From DUPU01 sp050952465 (GTDB lineage Bacteria; Bacillota; Dehalobacteriia; Dehalobacteriales; Dehalobacteriaceae): DNA of 64,000 nt. Below the pieces are notes generated by a model that searched no databases, had not been told where the DNA came from, and worked only from the letters and a program-made list of their open reading frames with translations. The position numbers were made by a program, and so were the translations under genes. Position 1 is the stretch's first letter. Each line of letters opens with the position of its first letter. Location: positions 239,064 through 303,063 of the forward strand of contig JBMNKZ010000009.1 in NCBI GenBank assembly GCA_050952465.1, written 5' to 3'. This document shows, piece after piece, positions 1 to 8,448 of the stretch.

Positions 1-98
1 CCATTATTACTGCGGAAAAATGCCGGGTCGAAAGAATAGCATGTGGCATGAAGAATGTAGCATGTCTTAATCAGAAAGGAGGAAAGATTTTTGATTAA
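1..98 (+). CDS. gmk: guanylate kinase, C-terminal end (partial)
   Basis: An open frame enters from the left edge and stops at TAA 96-98. It begins IITAEKCRVERI, which resembles the usual end of Firmicute guanylate kinases (GMP to GDP, nucleotide synthesis). About 31 residues are visible and no catalytic motif is in the window. The gene overlaps the rpoZ start by 8 bases, and gmk-rpoZ-coaBC is a common Firmicute order, which supports the call. The tail after AEKCRVERI is longer than usual and carries extra cysteines. Confidence 0.6.
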   Translation, partial: IITAEKCRVERIACGMKNVACLNQKGGKIFD

Positions 99-297
99 GC
101 CATCTTTAGACGAATTAATGAAAAAAGTAGATTCTAAGTATACTTTGGTCGTAGTCAGTGCCAAAATTGCCCGTAAGTTTACGGAAAATGAACAGCCAGA
201 GGAATCAAAACCCAGAGCCAATCCTGTATCTTTGGCCCTTCAGGAAATTGTCAAGGGTCAAATAACCTGGGAACGGACTAAAGTTGGGATAAAATAG
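91..297 (+). CDS. rpoZ: RNA polymerase omega subunit
   Basis: 68 residues, the usual length for omega, which stabilises the beta-prime subunit during RNA polymerase assembly. The sequence shows the omega pattern: an N-terminal PSLDELMKKVDSKY segment, then VVVSAKIARKF, and a C-terminal ALQEIVKGQITW helix. The start is TTG at 91, placed by a GGAGG about 9 bases upstream. It overlaps the end of gmk and is followed by coaBC, probably in one operon. The stop codon is TAG, which matters because this genome also encodes a TAG-reading tRNA-Pyl; read-through would add about 12 residues. Confidence 0.93.
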   Translation: MIKPSLDELMKKVDSKYTLVVVSAKIARKFTENEQPEESKPRANPVSLALQEIVKGQITWERTKVGIK

Positions 298-359
298 AAG
301 TTATTAATTAGTATAGATAAGGTAGGAATTTAATAAGGCTAAAGTAGGGAGGTGACCGG

Positions 360-1580
360 ATGACATCAGGGAAAACAATTGTACTAGGGGTAACTGGAGG
401 GATTGCAGCATATAAAGCTTGCGATTTAGTCAGCCGCTTGGTGAAAAGAGGATATCAGGTTCATGTGATCATGACCAAGTCGGCGGAGCATTTCGTAAAC
501 CCCTTGACCTTTCGCACTCTTTCCGGGCATCCGGTAGTTACCGATATGTTTTCTGAGCCGGGAGTATGGAATGTGAGACACATTTCTTTAGCGGAAACAG
601 CTCATTTAATGGTTATTGCTCCTGCTACGGCCAATATTATCGGTAAGGTGGCCCATGGTTTAGCTGATGATATGCTTTCCACAACTGTGATGGCGGCAAA
701 AGACAGATGCCCTGTGCTTTTTGCGCCTGCCATGAATGTTCATATGTATCAAAATCCTATTGTCCAGGATAATATTAGGCGGCTGACCGATTACGGTTAT
801 TTTTTTGTTGGTCCGGATGAGGGACGCTTAGCCTGCGGGACAGCAGGACAAGGTCGGATGGTGGAACCTCAAGAAATTGAAGAAAATATAATTTTATTGT
901 TAGAAAGGAAAACTGACTTTCAGGGTAAGAAAATATTGATTACCGCGGGGCCAACCAGAGAAGCCCTTGATCCCATTCGTTTTTTATCTAATAGAAGCAC
1001 CGGAACTATGGGTTTTGCCCTGGCTGAAGCGGCCAAAAGCCGAGGGGCAGAAGTGCATCTAGTTTCCGGGCCTTCGAATTTACCTGATCCCCTTGGTGTG
1101 AAAATAACAAAGGTGGAATCGGCAAGGGAGATGCATTCGGCGGTGATTAAGGCTTATTCGGACGTGGATATTGTGATTAAGGCGGCTGCAGTGGCAGATT
1201 ATCGCCCCAAAGATACCGCGGATTATAAGATTAAGAAAACAGAAGGGCCTTTAAACCTGGTCTTGGAAAGAAACCCTGATATATTATGGGAGTTGGGCCA
1301 AAATAAAAAGAAAAATCAGATTTTAGTGGGCTTTGCTGCGGAAACGGATAATCTGGTTGAATATGCCCGGCAAAAAATTATAGCGAAGAACCTTGATTTG
1401 ATTGTGGCCAATAATGTAAAAGAAGAAGGAGCCGGGTTTGGTGGGACAACCAATATTGTTACTATCATTTCTAAAGAGGGGGATATAATAAAACTTCCCC
1501 GTATGACAAAACTTGATACAGCTCATGCTATTCTGGATCAGATCAGGATGCATGCGGGAAAAGGAGTTGAGACTTTTTGA
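360..1580 (+). CDS. coaBC: bifunctional phosphopantothenoylcysteine decarboxylase / phosphopantothenate-cysteine ligase
   Basis: 406 residues, normal for the fused CoaBC that carries out two steps of coenzyme A synthesis from 4'-phosphopantothenate. The N-terminal flavoprotein half shows GVTGGIAAYKACDLV, the APAMNVHMYQNP segment and the CGTAGQGRM substrate-clamp region with its catalytic Cys. The C-terminal ligase half shows TAGPTREALDPIRFLSNRSTG and KAAAVADYRPK. ATG at 360 follows GGGAGGTGA. The last four bases (TTGA) are shared with the metK start, so the two genes are translationally coupled. Confidence 0.97.
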   Translation: MTSGKTIVLGVTGGIAAYKACDLVSRLVKRGYQVHVIMTKSAEHFVNPLTFRTLSGHPVVTDMFSEPGVWNVRHISLAETAHLMVIAPATANIIGKVAHGLADDMLSTTVMAAKDRCPVLFAPAMNVHMYQNPIVQDNIRRLTDYGYFFVGPDEGRLACGTAGQGRMVEPQEIEENIILLLERKTDFQGKKILITAGPTREALDPIRFLSNRSTGTMGFALAEAAKSRGAEVHLVSGPSNLPDPLGVKITKVESAREMHSAVIKAYSDVDIVIKAAAVADYRPKDTADYKIKKTEGPLNLVLERNPDILWELGQNKKKNQILVGFAAETDNLVEYARQKIIAKNLDLIVANNVKEEGAGFGGTTNIVTIISKEGDIIKLPRMTKLDTAHAILDQIRMHAGKGVETF

Positions 1581-2767
1581 AAAAATTATTTACTTCAGAA
1601 TCTGTCACGGAAGGCCATCCTGATAAAATATGCGACCAAATCTCCGATGGGGTTTTAGATGCCATCTTGGCCGAAGATCCATATGGACGAGTGGCTTGTG
1701 AAACATCAGTTACTACTGGGCTGGTACTAGTGGCGGGAGAAATTACTACCAACTGCTATGTGGATATCCCCAAAATCGTGCGGGAAACTATTAGAGAAAT
1801 TGGTTATACCAGAGCCAAATTCGGCTTTGATTGCGATACCTGTGCGGTTTTGACTTCTATAGATGAACAGTCTCCGGATATTGCGCTGGGGGTAAATCAG
1901 GCTTTTGAGGCCAAAACCGGAAAATTAACTGATACCGGCATTGAGGCCATTGGAGCCGGGGATCAGGGAATGATGTTCGGTTATGCCACTAATGAAACAC
2001 CGGAGTACATGCCTCTTCCCATTAGTTTAGCCCATCAGCTAACGCGAAAATTATCTGAAATGAGAAAATCCGAGATGCTTCCTTATCTTCGTCCGGACGG
2101 AAAGTCACAAGTGACAGTAGAATATGAGAATAACAAACCGGTACGGGTGGATACTGTGGTTATTTCCACCCAGCATGATCCGGAGGCACCCTTGGAAATG
2201 ATTCGGGAAGATATTATCGAAAAGGTGATTAAGAAAGTAATTCCTGAGAAATTTTTGGATGAAAAGACTAGATATTTTGTTAATCCTACGGGAAGATTTG
2301 TGATAGGTGGGCCTCAAGGGGATGCCGGTTTAACGGGGAGAAAAATTATTGTGGATACCTATGGGGGTTATGCTCGACACGGTGGGGGAGCTTTTTCTGG
2401 GAAAGATCCCACGAAGGTGGATCGTTCCGCTGCTTATGCCGCTCGGTACGTGGCTAAAAACTTAGTGGCGGCGGGTTTAGCTGACCGGTGTGAAATTCAG
2501 TTGGCTTACGCAATTGGTGTGGCTCAGCCAGTGTCCATTATGGTTGATACCTTTGGCACAGGAAAAATTGATGAGGAAAAAATGGTGGAGCTGGTGAAAA
2601 AGCATTTTGACCTGCGGCCGGCCGGTATTATCAAGGAAATGAACTTAAGGCGTCCTATTTATAAACAAACAGCAGCCTACGGACATTTCGGCCGTACTGA
2701 TTTGGATCTGCCTTGGGAACGCTTGGATAAAGTGGAATTGCTTAAGGAAAGTGCTAAGAATATCTAA
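1577..2767 (+). CDS. metK: S-adenosylmethionine synthetase
   Basis: 396 residues, the family length. It makes SAM from methionine and ATP in the cytoplasm. Visible motifs are the N-terminal FTSESVTEGHPDKICDQ with the ATP/methionine-binding His and Asp, GAGDQGMMFGYA, and the glycine-rich loop GGGAFSGKDPTKVDRS. The start is TTG at 1577, overlapping the coaBC stop, with AAGGAG 10 bases upstream. No SAM riboswitch precedes it; it depends on the upstream operon promoter and ends in a hairpin terminator. SAM would also supply the radical-SAM enzymes PylB and RlmN encoded in this window. Confidence 0.98.
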   Translation: MKKLFTSESVTEGHPDKICDQISDGVLDAILAEDPYGRVACETSVTTGLVLVAGEITTNCYVDIPKIVRETIREIGYTRAKFGFDCDTCAVLTSIDEQSPDIALGVNQAFEAKTGKLTDTGIEAIGAGDQGMMFGYATNETPEYMPLPISLAHQLTRKLSEMRKSEMLPYLRPDGKSQVTVEYENNKPVRVDTVVISTQHDPEAPLEMIREDIIEKVIKKVIPEKFLDEKTRYFVNPTGRFVIGGPQGDAGLTGRKIIVDTYGGYARHGGGAFSGKDPTKVDRSAAYAARYVAKNLVAAGLADRCEIQLAYAIGVAQPVSIMVDTFGTGKIDEEKMVELVKKHFDLRPAGIIKEMNLRRPIYKQTAAYGHFGRTDLDLPWERLDKVELLKESAKNI

Positions 2768-2774
2768 AGTAAAG

Positions 2775-2820
2775 AATACCTCCGAAATCTTTGTTATAAG
2801 AAACGGGGGTATTTTTTTCT
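2775..2820 (+). terminator. rho-independent terminator after metK
   Basis: Inverted repeat AATACCTCCG / CGGGGGTATT (one G-T pair) separated by about 17 bases and followed by a run of seven T. It lies directly after the metK stop. Confidence 0.85.
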
Positions 2821-2921
2821 TCTGAGAAAAGGATAAAGCTAGTATCATTCATATTTAAAAAATAGTGGGAAAGAATATAGCTATAAGAAAATTTCATTAT
2901 AAGAATAAGAGGAGAAAACTA

Positions 2922-3098
2922 ATGCTATATAAAGGAAAAAAGGGCAAGAAAAAACTTACGGAAAGAATGCATTTGGTCAGTAATTTATTAGGCTCTGCCG
3001 ATCGGGTAAATATGGATGGTGTTTCCGAGCCAAAGGAAGCTGTCAAGGTAGATGATGAAGATGAAATTACCATGAGAAAGGATCTGGGCGACCTATAA
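2922..3098 (+). CDS. small basic/acidic protein of unknown function
   Basis: 58 residues if started at ATG 2922, which has AAGAGGAG about 8 bases upstream; an in-frame ATG at 2865 lacks a ribosome site. The N-terminus is very basic (LYKGKKGKKKLTERM) and the C-terminus acidic (KVDDEDEITMRKDLGDL). There are no membrane segments, cysteines or recognisable motifs. It stands alone between the metK terminator and tRNA-Thr. The charge split resembles a nucleic-acid- or spore-associated peptide, but I do not recognise the family. Confidence 0.5.
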   Translation: MLYKGKKGKKKLTERMHLVSNLLGSADRVNMDGVSEPKEAVKVDDEDEITMRKDLGDL

Positions 3099-3201
3099 TT
3101 AATAAAGTTATGATAAAGAAGGCTTAGTTTCTTAATTTCCCCGGCCATATTAGGGTTTCAAAACCGTGACTCCACAAGATGCAACCCAATGCAATATTTC
3201 C

Positions 3202-3230
3202 TTGACGAAATATTGTTTAAAGGTTAAAAT
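3202..3230 (+). promoter_or_regulatory. sigma-A type promoter for tRNA-Thr
   Basis: TTGACG at 3202-3207 and TAAAAT at 3225-3230 with a 17-base spacer, 20 bases before the tRNA. It is near consensus and correctly placed for a stable RNA gene. Confidence 0.75.
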
Positions 3231-3250
3231 ATTCATTGTGCATGGTTTAT

Positions 3251-3325
3251 GCTGATGTGGCTCAGGGGTAGAGCAGCGCACTCGTAATGCGCAGGCCGTC
3301 GGTTCAAATCCGACCATCAGCTCCA
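3251..3325 (+). tRNA. tRNA-Thr (anticodon CGT)
   Basis: Full cloverleaf: acceptor GCTGATG pairs with CATCAGC, anticodon stem GCGCA/TGCGC encloses the loop CTCGTAA (anticodon CGT, codon ACG), T arm has GGTTCAAATCC, and CCA is encoded. A strong promoter precedes it and a terminator-like hairpin follows. Confidence 0.95.
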
Positions 3326-3333
3326 ATCTAGGG

Positions 3334-3366
3334 TTCTCGGGTTTTTATAAACTCGAGAATTTTTAT
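3334..3366 (+). terminator. terminator after tRNA-Thr
   Basis: Inverted repeat TTCTCGGG / ACTCGAGAA around a T/A-rich loop, followed by TTTTTATT. Confidence 0.65.
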
Positions 3367-3489
3367 TATGTGCCCAATGTGTGCCCAAATCTTTTTCAAT
3401 TTCTGCCTTGCATAATTCTTTAGTCTTAAAAATTTAATTTTAAATAATAATAAGATTTAATGGGAATGATAATTTAGGAGGTGTTATTT

Positions 3490-3630
3490 ATGGCTAGAAA
3501 GAAAGACAAAGAACCAACGATTACCCCGGGGATGGACTATGAATTAACACGGGAAGCCACGAAAAAGGAAAAAATAGCAGGAGACACAACCAAGGTTACC
3601 ACTCTCTCCTGGGATGAGGTTGAGGATTAA
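3490..3630 (+). CDS. small hydrophilic protein of unknown function
   Basis: A 46-residue frame from ATG 3490 to TAA, with a strong AGGAGGTG 8-15 bases upstream. It begins MARKKDKEPTITPGMDYELT and ends TLSWDEVED: basic start, acidic end, no cysteine, no hydrophobic segment. The composition is like the 58-residue protein at 2922. A hairpin terminator follows. The strong ribosome site and clean ends argue that it is translated. I do not recognise a family. Confidence 0.55.
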   Translation: MARKKDKEPTITPGMDYELTREATKKEKIAGDTTKVTTLSWDEVED

Positions 3631-3691
3631 AGTCCTGATTAGCATCATTCCTACGGTAGCTAGTAGTGTATCATTCATATAAACATATTCA

Positions 3692-3725
3692 GACAGGGGA
3701 AATTGTCCCTTGTTTTTTTATTTTT
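3692..3725 (+). terminator. rho-independent terminator
   Basis: Hairpin ACAGGGGA-AATTG-TCCCTTG followed by a long T run (TTTTTTTATTTTTT), between the 46-residue gene and priA. Confidence 0.8.
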
Positions 3726-3806
3726 TCCTTTCCTTTTGTCCCCATTGGTTTTCTGGTATAATAATTAAATATGGGTAGATTAACCTAAAGTTTAGGAGGG
3801 AAGGTT

Positions 3807-6071
3807 TTGCCGGTTCAAGGCCAATATGCGGAAATTATCGTGAATAAAGCTGTGAAGGCGGTTGACCGGATTTTTCATTATCGGGTGCCGGAGGGGTTAA
3901 AATCCCAGGTGGAAGTGGGCTCCATCGTCTCTGTACCTTTTGGCAGGCAGAAGGTGGAAGGGATTGTGGTGGGTTTTACCGTGGAACCCGAGGTGAAAGA
4001 TACTAAAGAAATTTTGTCCCTACTCTCTCCATATCCTCTTTTAAATAAGGAACTGATTGATTTAGCTCATTGGATGGCGGATTATTATCTTTGCCCAAAG
4101 GTTTCAGCTCTTCAAGCCATGCTTCCCGCCGGTTTGAAACTGTCCGGTACCGGGGTGGGCGCAAAGACCATGGATTGCGCCTTCTTGAATCATGGGAGTG
4201 CAGTAAAATTAGACGGTGGTAGATCTAATGACGGCAAATTAGATGATAGCAAACTGGGGCCAAAACAAAAAGAAATTCTATCTTATCTTAAACTGCATAA
4301 CGGCTGCCCGGTAGCGGAGGTTTTATCCTATACCGGTGCGGCCCGATCTTCATTAAAATCTTTAGTGACGAGAGGTTTCATCAACATCAACCCTCAGGAA
4401 ATTTACCGGGATCCTTATGGGGAAAGAATTGTCACCGATACCCCACCTGAGAATTTAACCGGGGAACAAAAAATGGCCTTAAAATCCATTGCTGAAGAAT
4501 ATACTTTAACTAGAAGGCCGGTGCTCCTTTTTGGGGTGACCGGGAGCGGCAAAACGGAGGTTTACTTAAGGCTGATTGAAAAAACCCTGGATCAGGGTCA
4601 AGAGGCAATTGTGCTGGTTCCGGAGATTGCCCTTACTCCCCAGATGGTGGCAGTCTTTAAGTCTCGCCTGGGGGAAAGGGTAGCGGTTTTACACAGCAGG
4701 TTAAGTCCGGGGGAACGAAGAGATGCCTGGTTCCACATTGCCCAGGGACATATTCGGGTGGTGGTAGGTGCCCGTTCCGCCATATTTGCCCCTTGCTTTA
4801 ATTTGGGCTTGATAATTATGGATGAGGAACATGAGCAAAGCTATAAGCAGGATAATATCCCCCGTTTCCATGCCAGGGAAGTGGCCAAAGAAAGGGCGCG
4901 GAGGCAAAATGCTCTTTTGGTGATGGGTAGTGCCACCCCCAGCATAGAAAGCTATTACCGAGGAATAACCGGGGAGTACCGTTTGGTGACCATGAAGAAT
5001 AGGATTTATCAAAGGCCTTTACCCAAGGTGAATGTGGTGGATATGAGGCAAGAGCTGAAGGAGGGCAATAAGTCAATTTTCAGCCGGCTTCTTAGGGAAA
5101 AGCTGATTGAACGTTTTGAGAAAAAAGAGCAGTCATTGCTTTTTTTAAACCGGCGGGGTTATCATACCTTTGTCTCCTGTCGGAATTGTGGATTGGTGCT
5201 TAAGTGTCCTCATTGCAATATCTCTTTAACCACCCACGGGGGGAACAGCAGATTAAACTGTCATTATTGCGGTTATAGTGCTTTTGTGCCCAAGGTTTGC
5301 CCCCAGTGCGGGTCAGGAGCAATCCGGCATTTTGGTGCCGGGACGGAGCGGGTAGAAGAAGAAGTGAAAAAGATTCTTCCAGAGGCTAGGATCGCTCGAG
5401 CTGATGCGGATACCACCTCCCGGAAAGGCTCCTATGATAAAATCTATTTCGGGGTCAAGAACGGGGAGATCGATGTTCTGGTGGGAACTCAGATGATTGC
5501 CAAGGGTTTGGATTTCCCCCTGGTCACTTTGGTAGGAGTGATTTCAGCTGATTCCGCCCTTCATTTACCGGAAATGAGAGCAGGGGAAAGGGCATTTCAA
5601 TTGATTACTCAGGTTTCCGGAAGGGCCGGGAGGGATAAACTTCCGGGAGAAGTAGTACTTCAGACATATCGTCCGGAGGATCCCATCCTAAAGGCGGCGG
5701 GGAAACAGGACTACCTTTCTTTTTATCAAAAGGAAATTACCCAAAGACACCTAGCCGGCTATCCTCCTTTTGGTGCCATGATTCGGGTTTTATTTATCGG
5801 GGAAGACCCGAATATTTTAAATAAACAAAGCAAAATTGTGGCGCAGTATATCAGGGCGGAGTTAGTAAAAGACAATGAGGTTTTAGGGCCGGCACCGGCA
5901 CCTTTGGAAAAGATTAAGGATAGATTCAGGATCCAGATGATAATTAAGACCAGAAACTTAACGGAAACCAGGGGGAAGCTGGTGCGCTCCTTGGAACAGG
6001 CAGAAAAAGACGGTTTTCCTCATAAAAATATTATTATCGCGGTAGACGTGGAACCGCTAAATATGATGTAA
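3807..6071 (+). CDS. priA: primosomal replication restart helicase PriA
   Basis: 754 residues. PriA recognises stalled forks and loads the replisome. Order seen: N-terminal DNA-binding domain (FHYRVPEGLKSQVEVGSIVSVPFG), a non-conserved linker near residues 125-150 rich in D, G and K, Walker A (FGVTGSGKTEVYL), the DEEH helicase box (IMDEEHEQSYKQ), then paired zinc Cys motifs (CRNCGLVLKCPHC, CHYCGY, CPQCGSG) and helicase C-terminal motifs with GRAGR. The start is TTG 3807 with AGGAGGG upstream. It heads the priA-def-fmt order common in Firmicutes. Confidence 0.97.
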   Translation: MPVQGQYAEIIVNKAVKAVDRIFHYRVPEGLKSQVEVGSIVSVPFGRQKVEGIVVGFTVEPEVKDTKEILSLLSPYPLLNKELIDLAHWMADYYLCPKVSALQAMLPAGLKLSGTGVGAKTMDCAFLNHGSAVKLDGGRSNDGKLDDSKLGPKQKEILSYLKLHNGCPVAEVLSYTGAARSSLKSLVTRGFININPQEIYRDPYGERIVTDTPPENLTGEQKMALKSIAEEYTLTRRPVLLFGVTGSGKTEVYLRLIEKTLDQGQEAIVLVPEIALTPQMVAVFKSRLGERVAVLHSRLSPGERRDAWFHIAQGHIRVVVGARSAIFAPCFNLGLIIMDEEHEQSYKQDNIPRFHAREVAKERARRQNALLVMGSATPSIESYYRGITGEYRLVTMKNRIYQRPLPKVNVVDMRQELKEGNKSIFSRLLREKLIERFEKKEQSLLFLNRRGYHTFVSCRNCGLVLKCPHCNISLTTHGGNSRLNCHYCGYSAFVPKVCPQCGSGAIRHFGAGTERVEEEVKKILPEARIARADADTTSRKGSYDKIYFGVKNGEIDVLVGTQMIAKGLDFPLVTLVGVISADSALHLPEMRAGERAFQLITQVSGRAGRDKLPGEVVLQTYRPEDPILKAAGKQDYLSFYQKEITQRHLAGYPPFGAMIRVLFIGEDPNILNKQSKIVAQYIRAELVKDNEVLGPAPAPLEKIKDRFRIQMIIKTRNLTETRGKLVRSLEQAEKDGFPHKNIIIAVDVEPLNMM

Positions 6072-6086
6072 AGGAGTGAAATGATC

Positions 6087-6530
6087 ATGGCTGTATATCA
6101 AATTGTGAAAATGGGAGACCCGATATTACGGGAAATAGCAAAGAAGGTGCCTAAAATTACGCCTAATATCTTAAGGCTATTAGACAATATGGCTGATACC
6201 ATGCGGGCTGCGGAAGGAGTAGGACTGGCTGCGCCCCAGATTGGGATTTCTAAATGTGTAGTGGTAATTGATATCGGTGAAGGTTTAATCGAATTGATTA
6301 ACCCGGAAATTACAAAAAAAGAAGGGGAGGAAATAGATGCAGAGGGGTGCCTGAGCATTCCCGGCATACAAGGTAACGTAAAAAGAGCAGCGAAAGTAGA
6401 GGTTCGCGCTTGGGATCGCACCGGAAAGACTGTTACTTATACCGGTACGGGACTTTTAGCCCGGGCTTTTCAACACGAAATTGACCATTTAAATGGGGTG
6501 CTTTTTGTGGACAGAATGATCAAAGAGTAA
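6087..6530 (+). CDS. def: peptide deformylase
   Basis: 147 residues from ATG 6087, which has a better-spaced AAGGAG than the ATG six bases earlier. It removes the formyl group from nascent proteins. All three family motifs are present: GVGLAAPQIG, EGCLSIPG (metal Cys) and QHEIDHLNG (metal His pair and catalytic Glu). It sits between priA and fmt, coupling formylation and deformylation as in many Firmicutes. Confidence 0.97.
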   Translation: MAVYQIVKMGDPILREIAKKVPKITPNILRLLDNMADTMRAAEGVGLAAPQIGISKCVVVIDIGEGLIELINPEITKKEGEEIDAEGCLSIPGIQGNVKRAAKVEVRAWDRTGKTVTYTGTGLLARAFQHEIDHLNGVLFVDRMIKE

Positions 6531-6643
6531 GCTAGGTTGTCATTGCTATAAAAACTACTGGTGATTGCGATGTTATCCTGAAGGAGGAACGGATGACAAT
6601 CTGGGATAATAGTATTCCCAAGTAACAAGAAGGTGGTGTAATA

Positions 6644-7579
6644 ATGCGGGTAGTATTTATGGGAAGCCCGGATTTTGCCCTGCCATGTTTGGATAAACTC
6701 CTGCAGTCACCTTATCAGGTGACGGCGGTTGTTACGCAGCCGGACAGGCCTAAGGGCAGAGGAAAAAAACTGACATTTACCCCTGTGAAGGAAAAGGCCT
6801 TGGAAAAAGGCATTCCGGTACTTCAACCGGAAAAAATAAATAATCCGGAATTTATTGAGAAATTAAAAACAATGGCACCGGACGTATTTGTGGTGGTAGC
6901 CTTTGGCCAGATCTTGAAGCAGGAATTATTGAATTTACCTGCCTTAGGCTGTATTAATGTTCATGCCTCATTACTTCCTAAATACCGGGGGGCCGCACCC
7001 ATTCACTGGGCAATTATCAATGGGGAAAAGGAAACCGGTGTCACTACTATGTTTATGGATCAGGGCATGGATACCGGGGATATGATTTTAAAGAAAAGAA
7101 TCCCCATTGGAGAAGAGGATACCACCGGCCTCATCCATGACAAATTGGCAGAAGCTGGTGGGGAACTGCTAATAGAAACTCTGGAACTGCTCCTAAACAA
7201 GAAGGTACCAAGGGAAACCCAAGATCATGAACTTGCTACCTATGCGCCAATTTTGACCCGGGAACATGAGCTGATCGATTGGACCAAAACTGACCGGGAG
7301 GTGCATAATTTAGTGCGTGGTATGAATCCTTGGCCAGGGGCATATACTACTTTTGAAAATAAAATAGTGAAAATATGGGAAGCTAAAGTAATTGAGGATG
7401 TTAGCGAAGAAGCCAAACCTGGGACGGTTCTTAGCGTCGTGAACGGGGAAGGTATATGTGTGAAGTGCGGCCAGGGGGCTTTATTAGTAAGCCTCCTTCA
7501 ACCTCAGGGGAAACAAGCTATGGCTGGAGATGCCTGGGCCCGGGGAGCTAGGTTCAAGAAGGGCAGCACCTTGGGATGA
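6644..7579 (+). CDS. fmt: methionyl-tRNA formyltransferase
   Basis: 311 residues, usual length. It formylates initiator Met-tRNA using 10-formyl-THF. The N-terminal domain shows VFMGSPDFALPCL and the catalytic segment NVHASLLPKYRGAAPI with IINGEKETGVT and DQGMDTGDM. The C-terminal domain is the OB-like tRNA-binding region. ATG at 6644 follows AAGAAGGTGG. The stop overlaps an ATG of the DUF116 gene (ATGA). About 110 non-coding bases separate it from def. Confidence 0.97.
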   Translation: MRVVFMGSPDFALPCLDKLLQSPYQVTAVVTQPDRPKGRGKKLTFTPVKEKALEKGIPVLQPEKINNPEFIEKLKTMAPDVFVVVAFGQILKQELLNLPALGCINVHASLLPKYRGAAPIHWAIINGEKETGVTTMFMDQGMDTGDMILKKRIPIGEEDTTGLIHDKLAEAGGELLIETLELLLNKKVPRETQDHELATYAPILTREHELIDWTKTDREVHNLVRGMNPWPGAYTTFENKIVKIWEAKVIEDVSEEAKPGTVLSVVNGEGICVKCGQGALLVSLLQPQGKQAMAGDAWARGARFKKGSTLG

Positions 7580-7590
7580 GGGAAGAAGGC

Positions 7591-8355
7591 ATGAAAACAA
7601 AAAAAAGGCTCTTTATCGGCCTTCTTTTAGTTAGTCTTTTGCTTGTAATGGGCTTAGTAATTTTGATTTGGTTTTTGGCTGTGAACCGGGAAATATTCTT
7701 TTATCGGATTCTACTGGTGGTCTTTGGGGTTTTCCTTTTAGGCCTGGTGGTGATGGTTGGACTGGGGATTTTTGGCATGGTGCTAACCCTTTATCAGTCT
7801 AAGGCGATTCCTTCCATGGAGGGCTTCACCCGCATTGCTACCAACCTATTATTTCCTTTAGTTTTAGGTATTGGTCATTTATTCGGGTTAGACAAAAACC
7901 AGATTAAAGGTTCTTTTATTGAGGTTAATAACCAGATGGTGCATACCCACGGCTTAAATATTAAACCGGGCCAAATTATGGTACTGGCTCCCCATTGTTT
8001 GCAGAAAAGCACCTGTCCCCATAAAATTACCATGGATGTGATGAATTGCCGGCGTTGTGGGGCATGCAGCATCAACGCTTTACTGGATTTGACCGAAAAA
8101 TATGGTGTTTCTTTGGTAGTGGCTACCGGTGGGACTTTAGCGCGAAAATTCATCGAAAGATATCGTCCCCGGGCCATAGTTGCTATTGCCTGTGAGCGGG
8201 ATTTAACCAGCGGTATTATAGATGTGAATCCCTTACCGGTTTTAGGTGTGTTGAACCAAAGGCCGGAAGGGCCTTGTTTAAATACCACCGTTTCTATTGA
8301 CCAGGTAGAAGATGCTATTAATTTCTTTTTACAAAGTAATGGAGAAGAAAAGTAA
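7591..8355 (+). CDS. DUF116 membrane protein
   Basis: 254 residues from ATG 7591 (GAGGGAAG upstream); an ATG at 7576 overlapping the fmt stop is an alternative. Two membrane helices lie within the first 75 residues (LFIGLLLVSLLLVMGLVILI and the following VVFGVFLLGLVVMVGLGIFG). The soluble part carries Cys motifs CLQKSTCPHK and CRRCGAC, as in the DUF116 family, often suspected of binding a metal cluster. It lies between fmt and the yugP-type protease, a conserved position in Peptococcaceae. Biochemical role unknown. Confidence 0.85.
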   Translation: MKTKKRLFIGLLLVSLLLVMGLVILIWFLAVNREIFFYRILLVVFGVFLLGLVVMVGLGIFGMVLTLYQSKAIPSMEGFTRIATNLLFPLVLGIGHLFGLDKNQIKGSFIEVNNQMVHTHGLNIKPGQIMVLAPHCLQKSTCPHKITMDVMNCRRCGACSINALLDLTEKYGVSLVVATGGTLARKFIERYRPRAIVAIACERDLTSGIIDVNPLPVLGVLNQRPEGPCLNTTVSIDQVEDAINFFLQSNGEEK

Positions 8356-8358
8356 ACT

Positions 8359-8384
8359 GTCATTCTGAGCTTGGCGAAGGATCT
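8359..8384. repeat. dispersed intergenic repeat fragment
   Basis: TGTCATTCTGAGC followed by GCGAAGGATCT is the core of a short intergenic repeat common in many bacteria. A possible related fragment (AGAATGACACC) occurs after prpC near 12472. Function unknown; identified by resemblance only. Confidence 0.4.
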
Positions 8385-8448
8385 ATGACACAGTATTTTC
8401 ATGTAATAAATTAAAATAAAGTTTATTCAAGGGAGGTTTGAAAACACA

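Noticed and set aside
3366..3440. Integrase gene remnant after tRNA-Thr
   Set aside because: Only about 25 codons on the minus strand look plausible, with no catalytic residues; too little to call a pseudogene.
7875..8402. 175-residue minus-strand frame over the DUF116 gene
   Set aside because: Antisense to a conserved gene with clear Cys motifs and membrane helices; no family features of its own.
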